A stretch of DNA of 64,000 nt from Actinomyces sp. S6-Spd3 (GTDB lineage: Bacteria; Actinomycetota; Actinomycetes; Actinomycetales; Actinomycetaceae). Below, in pieces: positions 53,908 to 63,970 of this stretch. The translations under genes and the position numbers were made by a program. The first letter of the stretch is position 1, and each line of letters starts with the position of its first letter. The stretch covers positions 1 to 64,000 of the forward strand of contig NZ_JRMV01000281.1 of the NCBI RefSeq assembly GCF_000758755.1, given 5' to 3'. The notes beneath the pieces were generated by a model, which was not told the DNA's origin, made no database searches, and saw only the letters and a list, made by a program, of their open reading frames with translations.

Positions 53908-54960
53908 ATGGAAATCGATATGACCGCCCTGCGGATGGTCGAACACGAGAAGGGGGTATCGCTCGATACCCTGGTTGATGCCATCGAAGAAGCGCTACTC
54001 AAGGCCTACCACAACATCCCCGGTGCGATTTCAAAGGCTCGCATCGAAATTGATAAGCGCACCGGCCGCGTCACCGTGATGGCCACCGAAGAAGACGACG
54101 ATGGTAACCCCATCGGAGAATTTGACGACACCCCGAAGAACTTTGGCCGCATCGCCCAGTCCACAGCGCGTTCGGTCATTATGCAGCGCCTGCGTGACGC
54201 CGATGATCAGCGCGTCCTGGGTGACTTTGCTGGCAAGACTGGCCAGATCGTTACCGGTGTCGTTCAGCAGTCCCGTGACTCGCGTATGACGATCGTGAAG
54301 CTGGCTGATGATTTCGAGGCCGTTCTTCCCGATTCGGAAAAGGTTCCCGGCGAGGATTACTCCCACGGCACCCGCCTGCGTGCGCTCATTGTTTCCGTCG
54401 AGCGCACTGACCGCGGTGCTCGCATCACCTTGTCGCGCACTCACCCCGGTCTCGTCAAGGGTCTTTTTGAGCGCGAGGTTCCCGAAATTCAGGAGGGACT
54501 GGTCCGCATTAAGGCGATTGCTCGCGAAGCTGGACACCGCTCGAAGATCGCTGTTTTGGCAACCCGTGAGGGTGTTAACGCCAAGGGCGCCTGCATTGGC
54601 CCCATGGGTTCGCGTGTGCGTGCAGTTATGAACGAACTGGGTGGGGAAAAGATTGACATCGTCGATTGGTCAGAGGATCCGGCGCGTTTCGTTGCTAACT
54701 CTTTGTCTCCGGCTCGCGTGTCCCGCGTGGTTGTTCACTCTGTTGAACAGCGCACTGCCACTGCGATTGTCCCCGACTTCCAGCTTTCGCTGGCTATCGG
54801 TAAGGAAGGCCAGAACGCACGCCTCGCGGCACGCCTGACGGACTTCCACATCGATATTCACTCGGACACCGAAAACGGTGAAGAAGCACTGGCGTCGCGT
54901 TCGTCCACTCCTGATGACGTGATCAGTCGCTCACAATCCGATGACTTGGATGAGGACTGA
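53908..54960 (+). CDS. nusA: Transcription termination/antitermination protein NusA
   Basis: Binds RNA polymerase and nascent RNA, modulating pausing, termination and antitermination. The 350-residue actinobacterial form has an N-terminal domain (LDTLVDAIEEALLKAYHN), an S1 domain (TGVVQQSRDSRMTIVKL) and two KH domains (GACIGPMGSRVRAVMNELGGEKIDIVDWSEDP in parts, and SLAIGKEGQNARLAARL). ATG 53908 follows GAGGG; it starts eight bases after rimP. Confidence 0.97.
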   Translation: MEIDMTALRMVEHEKGVSLDTLVDAIEEALLKAYHNIPGAISKARIEIDKRTGRVTVMATEEDDDGNPIGEFDDTPKNFGRIAQSTARSVIMQRLRDADDQRVLGDFAGKTGQIVTGVVQQSRDSRMTIVKLADDFEAVLPDSEKVPGEDYSHGTRLRALIVSVERTDRGARITLSRTHPGLVKGLFEREVPEIQEGLVRIKAIAREAGHRSKIAVLATREGVNAKGACIGPMGSRVRAVMNELGGEKIDIVDWSEDPARFVANSLSPARVSRVVVHSVEQRTATAIVPDFQLSLAIGKEGQNARLAARLTDFHIDIHSDTENGEEALASRSSTPDDVISRSQSDDLDED

Positions 54961-54979
54961 CTCAGCTAAGCTTGAAGGC

Positions 54980-55276
54980 GTGTCTCAATCCACTTCTATG
55001 CTTCGCACCTGTGTGGGTTGTGGAATACGCGCGCAACGTTCGGAGTTGATCCGTGTCGTTGCCTCTACCGACGGACATCTCCACGTTGATGCCCGTCGTC
55101 AACTTCCCGGTCGGGGAGCGTGGTTTCATCCCGAAGCTCGCTGCCTAGACCTTGCTCGCACCAGGCGGGCGATGGGGCGTTCGCTGCGACGAACGGTCGA
55201 CATGACCGACCAGCAGTGGAAGGCCTTGGGGGAGGCCATTCTGTCAGCGGCGCACAGGGCGCCGGACAACGAGTAG
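54980..55276 (+). CDS. YlxR/RnpM family RNA-binding protein (DUF448)
   Basis: A small basic protein with the family motif LRTCVGCGIRAQRSELIRVV and the RQLPGRGAWFHPEARCLDLA segment; in Firmicutes YlxR (RnpM) binds RNase P. Between nusA and infB as expected. The start is uncertain: GTG 54980 is used here, ATG 54998 is another choice, and the open frame reaches back into nusA. Confidence 0.9.
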   Translation: MSQSTSMLRTCVGCGIRAQRSELIRVVASTDGHLHVDARRQLPGRGAWFHPEARCLDLARTRRAMGRSLRRTVDMTDQQWKALGEAILSAAHRAPDNE

Positions 55277-55385
55277 CGAAAGCGGGTTGAAAGCCCATGG
55301 GCACCCGATGAGTACCCAGCGATGAGCTGCCTGCAATATCAGTGATACGTCTCCGTTTCGGGGACGTTCCCGAACAAGGAGAAAA

Positions 55386-58268
55386 GTGGCAAAACTGCGT
55401 GTCCACGAGCTCGCGAAAGAGCTCGGAATCCCCAGCAAGGAATTGCTGGCCTACCTACGAGACAAGGGCGAATACGTCAAGGCTTCGTCCTCCGCACTTG
55501 AACCCCCTGTCGCGCGTGACGCGCGTGAACATTTTGAAAAGCTCTCTGGATCAGCCGCATCGGGTGATGCCGCCAAGAGCACGTCCAAGAAGCCCGCTGC
55601 CCCCAAGCCTCGTGCGAAGGCCAGCGCTGAGAAGCCGGCAGAGTCCGCTCAGGCTTCAGTGAAGGACGAAACCCCCACTCCCGAGGCCCCCAAGCCCGCG
55701 TCGCGCAAGCCTGCGCCTCGCGCACCTAAGGCTGAGGCCCCGAAGGGTGAAGCAGCTGAAAGCGCGAAGGAAACTCGCGCTCCCAAGCCAGCTGCTCGTC
55801 CTGCAAGCGATACTCACGCAGCTGCCCCCAAGCCGGGTACAGCTCCCAAACCGGGTGCACCTCGCGCACCCCGTCCCGCAGGCGGCGCAGCACCTAAGCC
55901 GGGCGCGCCTCGTCCCGGAGCACCTCGTCCCGGCGGTCCGCGCCCCGGAAACAACCCCTATGCATCCAGCCAGGGCATGCCTCGTCCCGGCGGTAGCCAG
56001 GGTGGCCGTGGGGGAGCGCGTCCCGCTCGCGGCGGCGCACAGGGCGGCGAACGTCCCCCGCGTCCTGCAGGCGCACAGGGCGGACGTTCTGGTGGTCCTC
56101 GTCCGCCTCGTGGTGGCGCACCTTCTGGTGGCGGTCCGCGTCCGAACCCGGGAATGATGCCCGGACAGGCAAACTTCGCTCGCTCGGGCGGTCCTGCACC
56201 TTCTTCTGATCGTCCTCGTGGTGGCCGAGGCCGCGGTACCCGTCCTGCTGGTGGCGGTGGCGCCCAGGGCGCTCCCGGAGCAAATGCCGGTGGCGGTTTC
56301 GCTCCGCCGCGTGGCGGCCGCGGTGGCGGCCGCGGCGCAACACCGGGCGCATTCGGTCGCGGTGGCGGCAAGAGCTCGCGCGGACGCAAGTCGAAGCGCG
56401 CAAAGCGTCAAGAGTTCGAACAGCAGAACGCACCCGTCATTGGTGGCGTGTCGATTCCTCGCGGCGATGGACAGCAGATCCGTATCCGCCAGGGTGCCTC
56501 CCTTGCTGATTTCGCTGAAAAGATCAACGTCAATCCCGCAGCGCTGGTCACCGTCCTCTTCCACCTCGGAGAGATGGCAACCGCCACGCAGTCGCTGGAT
56601 CAAGACACCTTCGAAGCACTGGGCGCAGAGCTCGGCTACGACGTCAAGGTTGTCTCTCCTGAAGACGAAGATCGCGAACTGCTCGAGTCCTTCGACATCG
56701 ACCTCGAAGCCGAAGAACTGGACGATGCAGAGAACATGCAACCGCGTCCCCCGGTCGTCACGGTCATGGGCCACGTCGACCACGGTAAGACCAAGCTCCT
56801 CGACGCTATCCGTCACACCGACGTCGTCGATTCCGAGCACGGTGGTATTACTCAGCACATCGGCGCCTATCAGGTGAAGGTCACCGCAGAGGACGGCACG
56901 CGCCGCCCGATCACCTTCATCGATACCCCCGGCCACGAGGCCTTCACCGCTATGCGTGCCCGTGGTGCGCAGGTTACCGACATTGCGATCCTCGTGGTCG
57001 CAGCTGATGACGGTGTCATGCCTCAGACCGTTGAAGCAATCAACCACGCGCAGGCCGCCGGCGTGCCGATCGTTGTTGCAGTCAACAAGGTCGATAAGGA
57101 AGAGGCGAACCCGGAGAAGATCCGCGCACAGCTCACCGAGTACGGCCTCGTTGCCGAAGAGTACGGCGGCGACGTCATGTTCGTTGACATTTCGGCCAAG
57201 CAGCGCAAGGGTATCCACGAGCTTCTCGAGGCCGTGCTGCTGACCGCTGATGCGGCGCTGACCCTGGAAGCGAACCCGGATACGGACGCACGCGGTGTGG
57301 CCATTGAAGCGAACCTTGATAAGGGACGCGGCGCGGTGGCAACCATGCTGGTCCAGCGCGGTACCCTGCGCGTCGGCGATTCGCTGGTTGTCGGTTCCTC
57401 GCACGGCCGTGTTCGTGCGATGTTCGATGACAGCGGTAACGACGTTTCCGAGGCCGGACCTTCGACGCCGGTTGCAGTGCTGGGCCTGACCTCGGTCCCG
57501 CGTGCAGGTGACTCCTTCCTGGTTGCTTCCGATGACCGTACCGCTCGCCAGATCGCTGACAAGCGTGAAGCTGCTGAACGTCAGGCCATGCTGGCCAAGC
57601 GTCGCAAGCGCGTCTCCCTTGAAGACTTCGATAAGGTCCTCAAGGAAGGCGAGGTTGATACCCTCAACCTGGTCATTAAGGGTGACGTTTCCGGTGCTGT
57701 TGAAGCTCTGGAAGATTCGCTGTTGCGCATCGACGTGGGCGAAGAAGTTGCTCTGCGTATCATCCACCGCGGTGTCGGTGCAATTACCCAGAACGACGTC
57801 AACCTGGCGACCGTGGACAATGCAGTCATCATTGGCTTCAATGTCCGCCCGGCAGAGCGCGTTCAGGAACTTGCCGATGCCGAGGGCGTCGAGATTAAGT
57901 ACTACAACGTCATCTACTCGGCGATCGACGATGTCGAGGCCGCGATGAAGGGCATGCTCAAGCCGATCTACGAAGAGGTCGCACTGGGCAGTGCGGAGAT
58001 CCGTCAGGTCTTCCGTTCCGGCAAGTTCGGCAACATCGCTGGTTCGATTGTCCGCTCCGGCACCATCAAGCGTGGAACCAAGGCTCGCCTGGTTCGCGAT
58101 GGCGTTGTCGTTGCAGAGAACCTGGAAATCGCATCGCTTCGCCGCGAGAAGGACGATGTCACCGAAGTCCGCGAGGGCTACGAATGTGGTATCACCTTGG
58201 GCTACAAGGACATCGCAGAAGGCGACATCATCGAGACCTGGGAAATGCGCGAAAAGCCGCGTGACTGA
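55386..58268 (+). CDS. infB: Translation initiation factor IF-2, with a long Gly/Pro/Arg-rich linker
   Basis: GTPase that recruits fMet-tRNA to the 30S subunit. Order: first IF2_N domain (residues 1–55, [21 protein letters not shown]), a linker of about 280 residues (about 60–340) dominated by Ala, Pro, Gly and Arg with repeating PGAPRPG and RGG-like units, second IF2_N domain, then the G domain ([41 protein letters not shown]) and C-terminal domains. GTG 55386 follows AAGGAG. A 19-bp hairpin ends the operon. Confidence 0.97.
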   Translation: MAKLRVHELAKELGIPSKELLAYLRDKGEYVKASSSALEPPVARDAREHFEKLSGSAASGDAAKSTSKKPAAPKPRAKASAEKPAESAQASVKDETPTPEAPKPASRKPAPRAPKAEAPKGEAAESAKETRAPKPAARPASDTHAAAPKPGTAPKPGAPRAPRPAGGAAPKPGAPRPGAPRPGGPRPGNNPYASSQGMPRPGGSQGGRGGARPARGGAQGGERPPRPAGAQGGRSGGPRPPRGGAPSGGGPRPNPGMMPGQANFARSGGPAPSSDRPRGGRGRGTRPAGGGGAQGAPGANAGGGFAPPRGGRGGGRGATPGAFGRGGGKSSRGRKSKRAKRQEFEQQNAPVIGGVSIPRGDGQQIRIRQGASLADFAEKINVNPAALVTVLFHLGEMATATQSLDQDTFEALGAELGYDVKVVSPEDEDRELLESFDIDLEAEELDDAENMQPRPPVVTVMGHVDHGKTKLLDAIRHTDVVDSEHGGITQHIGAYQVKVTAEDGTRRPITFIDTPGHEAFTAMRARGAQVTDIAILVVAADDGVMPQTVEAINHAQAAGVPIVVAVNKVDKEEANPEKIRAQLTEYGLVAEEYGGDVMFVDISAKQRKGIHELLEAVLLTADAALTLEANPDTDARGVAIEANLDKGRGAVATMLVQRGTLRVGDSLVVGSSHGRVRAMFDDSGNDVSEAGPSTPVAVLGLTSVPRAGDSFLVASDDRTARQIADKREAAERQAMLAKRRKRVSLEDFDKVLKEGEVDTLNLVIKGDVSGAVEALEDSLLRIDVGEEVALRIIHRGVGAITQNDVNLATVDNAVIIGFNVRPAERVQELADAEGVEIKYYNVIYSAIDDVEAAMKGMLKPIYEEVALGSAEIRQVFRSGKFGNIAGSIVRSGTIKRGTKARLVRDGVVVAENLEIASLRREKDDVTEVREGYECGITLGYKDIAEGDIIETWEMREKPRD

Positions 58269-58284
58269 GGTCTAGTTGAGTTAA

Positions 58285-58327
58285 AGCTCGTGGGCCCCGC
58301 ACCTTGTCGGTGCGGGGCCCACGAGCT
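58285..58327. terminator. Very strong hairpin terminator after infB
   Basis: Perfect 19-bp arms (58285–58303 and 58309–58327; left arm begins AGCTCGTGGGCCCC) with the loop TTGTC, between infB and the convergent transporter gene. Little U-tract; probably works for both directions. Confidence 0.85.
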
Positions 58328-58344
58328 ATGAGCACTCAGAGTGA

Positions 58345-59937
58345 TTACATACCACCCATGATCTGAGCGACGAGGATCTTGCCGATCATGGCAACCGGGT
58401 AGACCAAGGCGTAACCCAAGGAGACGCGAGGATCCATATTCGTACGAGAGTTTGCGAAAGCCAGGACTGCAGGCTGCGTCTGAGCGCCAGCCAGAAGACC
58501 CGCGAGCTTCGTTCCACCCATCTTGAAAGCCCAACGCATGACGACGTAGAGGCCAATAGCCATGATCGAGGTCATGATGATGCCCAGCAAGAGGATCTGC
58601 AGCCAGGTGCCGGAGGTGAAAGCCTTTTCAATCTGTCCACCTGCGTTAGCGCCCGCTTGTGCGAGGAAGACCAGAAGGCCGAACTCTGCCAAGACCTGAC
58701 CGGCCGTGAAAGGCATCGCAGTGACGATAGGGCCGATGCGACCCAAACGGCCAAAGATCAGGCCAACAATCAACGTGCCGGCGGCTGAACCAATGGAGAA
58801 GTAGGCTCCAGTCGGCGTAAAGATCGGAATCTCACCAATCAAAATTCCCAGCGCCATGCCAACACCCAAGCTGATCGGGTTGAGGTCAGACAGGCCTCGT
58901 GCGGAGTCGCCGAAGAACTTCGTAATCTCCCGCATCTTCGAGGTCGGTGCGACTACGCGGACGCGGTCACCCTGCTGAAGGACAAGGCCGGGTTCGGCGA
59001 TCATGTCGACGTCGCCTCGGCGAACGCGGGAAACGGTTGCGGAGAACTTGCCCGCAAGGTCCAGCTCTTCCACGGTATGGCCCGCGAGCTTCGGGTTGGA
59101 AATCGTGACGCGACGGAAATCCAAGTAGGTGCGGTCCTCGATGAGGGAATGCGAGGAGGGGTGGCCCAATTCGGTTGCGACGCGGGCGACGAGCTCGCGC
59201 GGGCCGACGACGGTGACCAGGTCGCCCTTATCCACGGTATCGGTCATCGACGGACGCATGATCGGGCCGGTTTCGCCTCGGCGCAGGCGCGAGAAGGTGA
59301 TCTTGGAACCCAGAGTCGTATAAATATCGCCCAAGCAGGGGTGATCGTCGCGCTCGACGCGGATCGTGCGGTTCGCCAGGGGAGAGGGGGCATCCTTGTC
59401 GCGCTTGCCGTAGGACAGGGCGGCGGCCGAGGCGATGAGCATTCCGATGACGCCGAAGAGGTAGGCAATCGAGTAACCGACGGTCGCCAAGTCCAACTTC
59501 CCCGAGGCCTGGCCAGCGGCGGACAGAGCCGGAGTGTTGGTCACTGAACCGGCGAAGGTGCCGGCGATGAGTGCGGGGTCCATTCCCCACATACGGCCAA
59601 TGAATTCACCGGTAGCTGCGGCGATGGCGTAGAGGGCGACCATCGTGAGGATCGGGCCGATCGCGCTCTTGAGGTTGTGGAAGAACGAGGCGCCCGAATT
59701 CATACCGATTGCGAAGGTGAAAAGCGCCAAACCGAGAGTGCCCAATTCGCGGGTGACACGCAGGTGAATGCCGTAGGTTTCGGCCCAGGCCGACAAGATG
59801 ATTGCAAAGAAGAGTACGGCCGCCGCGCCCAGTCCGATTCCCTTGATCTTCACGTGGCCGAAGGCCATTCCGATGCCGATCAGGAGGAACAGGAATAGGA
59901 CAGGCTGATCAGCGAGCTTCGTAAATAAGATCTCCAC
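58345..59937 (-). CDS. AspT/YbjL-type transporter with two RCK_C (TrkA-C) domains
   Basis: A 530-residue membrane protein of the aspartate:alanine antiporter superfamily. N-terminal membrane half with GTLGLALFTFAIGMNSGASFF and GTFAGSVTNTPALSAA; a central cytoplasmic part with two TrkA-C-like domains (KGDLVTVVGPRELVARVATELG and LQQGDRVRVVAPTSKMREITKFFGD in parts); C-terminal membrane half repeating the pattern (FGLLVFLAQAGANAGGQIEKA). Substrate uncertain: dicarboxylates or amino acids are usual. GTG 59937 with GGAG upstream. Single gene, divergent from the ilv operon. Confidence 0.88.
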   Translation of the reverse strand: MEILFTKLADQPVLFLFLLIGIGMAFGHVKIKGIGLGAAAVLFFAIILSAWAETYGIHLRVTRELGTLGLALFTFAIGMNSGASFFHNLKSAIGPILTMVALYAIAAATGEFIGRMWGMDPALIAGTFAGSVTNTPALSAAGQASGKLDLATVGYSIAYLFGVIGMLIASAAALSYGKRDKDAPSPLANRTIRVERDDHPCLGDIYTTLGSKITFSRLRRGETGPIMRPSMTDTVDKGDLVTVVGPRELVARVATELGHPSSHSLIEDRTYLDFRRVTISNPKLAGHTVEELDLAGKFSATVSRVRRGDVDMIAEPGLVLQQGDRVRVVAPTSKMREITKFFGDSARGLSDLNPISLGVGMALGILIGEIPIFTPTGAYFSIGSAAGTLIVGLIFGRLGRIGPIVTAMPFTAGQVLAEFGLLVFLAQAGANAGGQIEKAFTSGTWLQILLLGIIMTSIMAIGLYVVMRWAFKMGGTKLAGLLAGAQTQPAVLAFANSRTNMDPRVSLGYALVYPVAMIGKILVAQIMGGM

Positions 59938-60164
59938 TGTGATGGCTCCATTGTCTGGTGATCAGGATTTTCTGTATCCGCTTCTCAGTATCGTCGTACT
60001 CAAGAGAGGGGCCAAATGGATGAAGCGCAGAATTATGCAGATTGTGTCGAAAGGGACTCAATTGCTGTCTGACAAATTTTCGATTTTGAGGCCAAGGTCC
60101 CACATATTCCGGAGTGTGAGATTAAAAAGCCCATGGCGGCAAGAGGCTCTACGGTAGAAGCGTG

Positions 60165-60233
60165 ATGAAGCTTCGCATTTCGGGAATTCTCGTCTCGGTC
60201 ATCGTACCCAGGCGTGCGATTCCTGCCGTGTGA
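60165..60233 (+). CDS. Leader peptide of the ilvBNC operon
   Basis: A 22-codon open frame (start MKLRISGILVSVIV, end AIPAV) in which 10 of 22 residues are Ile, Val or Leu. It lies about 180 bases before ilvB, the classical arrangement for attenuation of branched-chain amino-acid operons in actinobacteria, where ribosome stalling on such codons decides between terminator and antiterminator. An in-frame GTG precedes the ATG. The ribosome-binding site is weak (GGTAGAAG). Confidence 0.75.
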   Translation: MKLRISGILVSVIVPRRAIPAV

Positions 60234-60411
60234 ATTGTCGGATGGAACGCACGCCTCAATCCCCGCGCATATGCGCTACGCGTTCGCAAACACCTGAGTT
60301 TGCGCCGCGACCGCACCTGTGAAGGGGATTTTTTCATGCATGACACCCCATGATTCCCCAAAGGGCTCATGTCCTTTGAAGCGGAAGCGTAGACCGACTG
60401 GAAGGCTGATA
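60234..60411 (+). promoter_or_regulatory. Attenuator region of ilvB
   Basis: Between the leader peptide and ilvB are an inverted repeat CGCAAAC-N6-GTTTGCG (60285–60304), GCGCATATGCGC, a possible long pairing of AATCCCC (60259–60265) with GGGGATT just before a run of six U, and AAAGG-N8-CCTTT near 60359–60377. GGGGATTTTTT at about 60324–60334 looks like the 3′ side of a terminator. The remaining 227 bases between the transporter and the leader (59938–60164) hold no gene; a promoter is expected there but I cannot place it. Confidence 0.6.
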
Positions 60412-62172
60412 ATGACTGAAGAAACACGTCGGGTGATGACCGGCGCGCAAGCCATTGTGACCACTCTTGAAGCATTGGGCGTGACTGACGTTTTCGGCAT
60501 GCCCGGTGGCGCAATCCTGCCCACCTACGATCCTTTGATGAGCTCCTCGCTCCACCACATCCTCGTGCGCCACGAACAGGGCGCAGGCCATGCGGCGCAA
60601 GGATACGCCCTAGCCAGCGGCAAGGTTGGCGTCGCGATCGTGACCTCTGGGCCGGGAGCAACAAACACTCTGACTGCGATTGCGGACGCAAACATCGATT
60701 CCGTCCCAATCGTCGTCATCTCAGGCCAGGTTGGCGCCTCCCTGATCGGCACCGATGCCTTCCAGGAAGCCGACGTCGTGGGCGCCTCAATGCCCCTAGC
60801 CAAGCACTCCTTCTTGGTGACGGACCCGCGTGAAATCCCCGCGCGCCTCACTGAAGCCTTCCACATCGCCAAGACTGGCCGCCCGGGCCCCGTCCTCGTG
60901 GATATCACCCGATCCGCACAGGTCGAAGAATTCGAATACATCTGGCCCGTGCCCATGGATCTTCCCGGCTACCAGCCCGCTTTCGAGCCCATTCCGCGCC
61001 AGATCGAGCGCGCCGCAGAGGAGATCGCACGCGCGCAGGCTCCTGTGTTCTACGTCGGCGGCGGCCTCGTCCGAGCGCGCGCCGAAAAGGAACTGCGCGA
61101 ACTGGTGGCACTATCCGACGCGGCTGTCGTGACGACTCTTCCCGCTCGCGGCGCCTTCCCCGATTCGGATCCTCACAACCTGAAGATGCCCGGCATGCAC
61201 GGCACCGTTCCCGCGGTGGGAGCTCTCCAGCGCGCGGATCTGGTCGTTGCGCTGGGCGCGCGCTTCGATGACCGCGTGACCGGAAAGTTGGATTCTTTCG
61301 CGCCTCGTGCCCGCATTGTCCACGTCGATATCGACGCCGCGGAGATGTCAAAGAACCGCTATGCCGACGTTGCAGTGGTTGCGGACCTCAAGCCCGCCTT
61401 GGCCGCGCTGAACGCCGCTCTTCCCGAGGCCTACGAACGCCTCGGCAAGCCTGACCTTTCGGGGTGGTGGCGTTACCTGAACCGCTTGCGCGAGACCTAC
61501 CCGCTGGGATGGGTCGAACCCACTGACGGTTTCATGGCTCCCCAAGAGGTGATCTCGAAGCTGTCCTCGATCGCTGGCCCCGAGGCCATCTACGTCACCG
61601 GCGTGGGACAGCACCAGATGTGGGCCGCACAGTTCATCGAATTCGAAGAACCCTCGCACTTCATTTCCTCGTGTGGTCTGGGAACCATGGGCTACTGCAT
61701 TCCCGCAGCCATGGGCGCGCAAGTGGGTGCACCGGACAAGGTCGTGTGGGCCGTTGACGGTGATGGTTCCTTCCAGATGACGAACCAAGAACTGGCAACC
61801 TGCTCGATCAACCGCATCCCGATCAAGGTCGCGCTGATCAATAACTCGGTGCTGGGAATGGTGCGTCAGTGGCAGACACTGTTCTATGGGGAGCGCTACT
61901 CAAATACAACGCTGAACCCGACCGAGGGTGAGCAGATCCCCAACTTTGAGATGCTCGCTAAGGCCTATGGCTTGGAGGCGCGCACCGTGCGTCGCGCCGA
62001 GGACGTCGAGGACGCGATTAAGTGGGCAATGTCGATTAATGATCGCCCGGTCCTCTTGGACTTTAGGGTTTCGAAAGACGCGATGGTGTGGCCGATGGTC
62101 GCAGCCGGAGTACCCAATGACGATATTCGCTACGCCCGCGATATCGCGCCCGACTGGGAGGTGGAAGACTGA
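60412..62172 (+). CDS. ilvB: Acetolactate synthase, large (catalytic) subunit
   Basis: TPP-dependent first common step of valine, leucine and isoleucine synthesis. Catalytic Glu in VRHEQGAGHAAQGYA, FAD-binding-like central domain, TPP motif GDGSFQMTNQELATCSINRIPIKVALINN (in parts). The 586-residue protein starts at ATG 60412, preceded by GGAAGG; the frame upstream (to 60319) belongs to the attenuator region and is not thought to be translated. Its stop overlaps ilvN by one base. Confidence 0.97.
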   Translation: MTEETRRVMTGAQAIVTTLEALGVTDVFGMPGGAILPTYDPLMSSSLHHILVRHEQGAGHAAQGYALASGKVGVAIVTSGPGATNTLTAIADANIDSVPIVVISGQVGASLIGTDAFQEADVVGASMPLAKHSFLVTDPREIPARLTEAFHIAKTGRPGPVLVDITRSAQVEEFEYIWPVPMDLPGYQPAFEPIPRQIERAAEEIARAQAPVFYVGGGLVRARAEKELRELVALSDAAVVTTLPARGAFPDSDPHNLKMPGMHGTVPAVGALQRADLVVALGARFDDRVTGKLDSFAPRARIVHVDIDAAEMSKNRYADVAVVADLKPALAALNAALPEAYERLGKPDLSGWWRYLNRLRETYPLGWVEPTDGFMAPQEVISKLSSIAGPEAIYVTGVGQHQMWAAQFIEFEEPSHFISSCGLGTMGYCIPAAMGAQVGAPDKVVWAVDGDGSFQMTNQELATCSINRIPIKVALINNSVLGMVRQWQTLFYGERYSNTTLNPTEGEQIPNFEMLAKAYGLEARTVRRAEDVEDAIKWAMSINDRPVLLDFRVSKDAMVWPMVAAGVPNDDIRYARDIAPDWEVED

Positions 62173-62678
62173 TGATGCACACGCTGGCTGTCCTGGTGGA
62201 AAACAAGCCTGGTGTTTTGACCCGAGTCTCCGGCTTGTTTGCACGCCGCTCGTTCAACATTAAGTCCCTGGCAGTGGGGGAGACCGAGCAACCCGGCATC
62301 TCACGCATGACGATTATCGTCGAGGCCGATTCTGCTCCCATCGAGCAGGTGAAGCGTCAACTTAATAAGCTCATCAATGTCCTCAAGATTGTTGAGCTCC
62401 ACCCCGAAGAATCCGTCGAACGTCGTCTGCTCATGATGAAGGTTCGCGCTGATGAATCTCGTCGCACTGGCGTCTTGCAGGTCGTGGACTTGTTCCGTGC
62501 GCATGTTGTCGACGTTCAACCTGAGTCGGTCGTCATTGAGTCGATCGGTTCACTACCCAAGCTGGAGGCGCTGCTGCGGGCCATGGAACCCTACGGCGTC
62601 ATCGAACTCGTCCAATCGGGTGCTGTCGCGATCGGTCGCGGTGAGCAATCGATTACGGATCAACTAAAGGAGAAATAA
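62172..62678 (+). CDS. ilvN: Acetolactate synthase, small (regulatory) subunit
   Basis: A 168-residue subunit that binds valine and activates IlvB. The N-terminal ACT domain is clear ([31 protein letters not shown] in parts, [10 protein letters not shown]) and the second ACT-like domain follows ([13 protein letters not shown]). Two tandem ATG codons at 62172 and 62175 could start. ilvC begins two bases after the stop codon. Confidence 0.97.
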   Translation: MMHTLAVLVENKPGVLTRVSGLFARRSFNIKSLAVGETEQPGISRMTIIVEADSAPIEQVKRQLNKLINVLKIVELHPEESVERRLLMMKVRADESRRTGVLQVVDLFRAHVVDVQPESVVIESIGSLPKLEALLRAMEPYGVIELVQSGAVAIGRGEQSITDQLKEK

Positions 62679-62680
62679 GA

Positions 62681-63706
62681 ATGGCAGAGATCATCTACGA
62701 CGACGGCGCAGACCTGTCGCTGATCCAGTCCAAGAAGGTGGCCGTTATTGGCTACGGTTCGCAGGGACATGCACATGCACTGAACCTGAAGGATTCCGGC
62801 GTTGACGTGGTCGTTGGCCTGCGTCCCGGTTCCTCTTCTTGGGCAAAGGCTGAGGCAGCCGGCCTCGAGGTGAAGGATGTTCCCGAGGCCGTGGCCGAGG
62901 GCGACGTTGTCTCTATCCTCCTGCCCGACCAGGTGCAGCGTTTCGTTTACGCCGAGCAGATCGCCCCGAACCTGAAGGAAGGCGCGGCCCTCCTCTTCGC
63001 GCACGGCTTCAACATTCGCTACGGCTACATCGAGGTCCCCACCGGTCACGATGTCATCATGGTTGCCCCCAAGGGGCCGGGCCACAAGGTCCGCGAGACC
63101 TACACCCAGGGCAAAGGCACCCCGGACGTTGTTGCCGTTGAGGTTGACGCTTCCGGTCAGGCTTGGGACCTGGTTCTGTCCTACGCAAAGGCAATTGGTG
63201 GCACCCGTGCAGGCGTCATCAAGACGACCTTCACCGAAGAGACCGAAACTGACCTCTTCGGCGAGCAGGCCGTTCTGTGTGGCGGTGTCTCTCACCTGAT
63301 CCAGGCTGGTTTCGAGACCCTGGTTGCCGCTGGCTACCAGCCCGAGATTGCCTACTTCGAGGTTTGCCACGAGATGAAGCAGATCGTTGACCTGATCAAC
63401 GAGGGTGGCATCACCAAGCAGCGTTGGTCCTGCTCTGACACCGCTGAGTACGGCGACTACATCTCTGGCCCGCGCGTTATCGGTGAATCCTCCAAGCAGG
63501 CAATGAAGGACATCCTTTCTGATATTCAGGATGGCACCTTCGCTCGCCGTTTCATCGAGGACCAGGACAATGGTGCTCTCGAGTTCAAGGCACTGCGTGC
63601 TGAGGAAGAGTCTCACCCGATCGAGGCCACCGGCCAGAAGCTGCGTAAGGCTTTCGGCTGGACCCAGGCTGATGAGGACTACACCGAAGGCAGCGCAGCT
63701 CGCTGA
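62681..63706 (+). CDS. ilvC: Ketol-acid reductoisomerase (class I)
   Basis: Second step of valine/isoleucine synthesis; Mg2+ and NADPH dependent. N-terminal Rossmann motif [15 protein letters not shown] and the knotted C-terminal domain with [21 protein letters not shown] and [15 protein letters not shown]. At 341 residues it is the short class I form. ATG 62681 follows AAGGAG within the ilvN 3′ end. Confidence 0.98.
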   Translation: MAEIIYDDGADLSLIQSKKVAVIGYGSQGHAHALNLKDSGVDVVVGLRPGSSSWAKAEAAGLEVKDVPEAVAEGDVVSILLPDQVQRFVYAEQIAPNLKEGAALLFAHGFNIRYGYIEVPTGHDVIMVAPKGPGHKVRETYTQGKGTPDVVAVEVDASGQAWDLVLSYAKAIGGTRAGVIKTTFTEETETDLFGEQAVLCGGVSHLIQAGFETLVAAGYQPEIAYFEVCHEMKQIVDLINEGGITKQRWSCSDTAEYGDYISGPRVIGESSKQAMKDILSDIQDGTFARRFIEDQDNGALEFKALRAEEESHPIEATGQKLRKAFGWTQADEDYTEGSAAR

Positions 63707-63738
63707 GTTGTCCTCATGTGTGGTTCGGTCGGCTATTT

Positions 63739-63758
63739 GAGCTGAGCTGAGCTGAGTT
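63739..63758. repeat. Short GAGCT tandem repeat
   Basis: About 3.6 copies of a 5-base unit (GAGCT) lie 33 bases after ilvC. No function seen. Confidence 0.6.
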
Positions 63759-63787
63759 CGGGTTAAGACTGGTGTTTTGACCAAACG

Positions 63788-63827
63788 GCTGTGGGCCGGT
63801 GCATTCGCGCCGGCCCACAGCGTTTTT
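63788..63827 (+). terminator. Rho-independent terminator of ilvBNC
   Basis: Perfect 12-bp stem GCTGTGGGCCGG / CCGGCCCACAGC (63788–63799, 63810–63821), loop TGCATTCGCG, followed by GTTTTTG. Confidence 0.92.
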
Positions 63828-63896
63828 GTGTTCGCGCGCGGGTCTCCGCTGTCCTGTCTCCGTCTCGCGCTCGTCCGGCCTCGCCCTTCCTTCCCG

Positions 63897-63970
63897 AAAA
63901 GACACAGGAAGTCGGTGAATGCCATGCCTTATGACCTGTGTCTTTTGTTGACTTCGTGTGGAGGGGGGAG
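63897..63970. repeat. Second copy of the dispersed repeat, with a perfect inner inverted repeat
   Basis: GAAGTCGGTGAATG (63908–63921) and GACTTCGTGTG (63950–63960) repeat the pair seen at 26117–26169 with the identical 42-base spacing. In this copy there is also a perfect 12-bp inverted repeat AAAAGACACAGG / CCTGTGTCTTTT (63897–63908, 63935–63946). No gene is apparent from 63707 to the window end. Confidence 0.65.

Noticed and set aside
55656-57767. 703-codon minus-strand open frame inside infB
   Set aside because: It is the antisense of the infB linker and G domain; its Ala/Thr/Arg-rich composition comes from complementing Pro/Gly/Arg codons. infB is certain.
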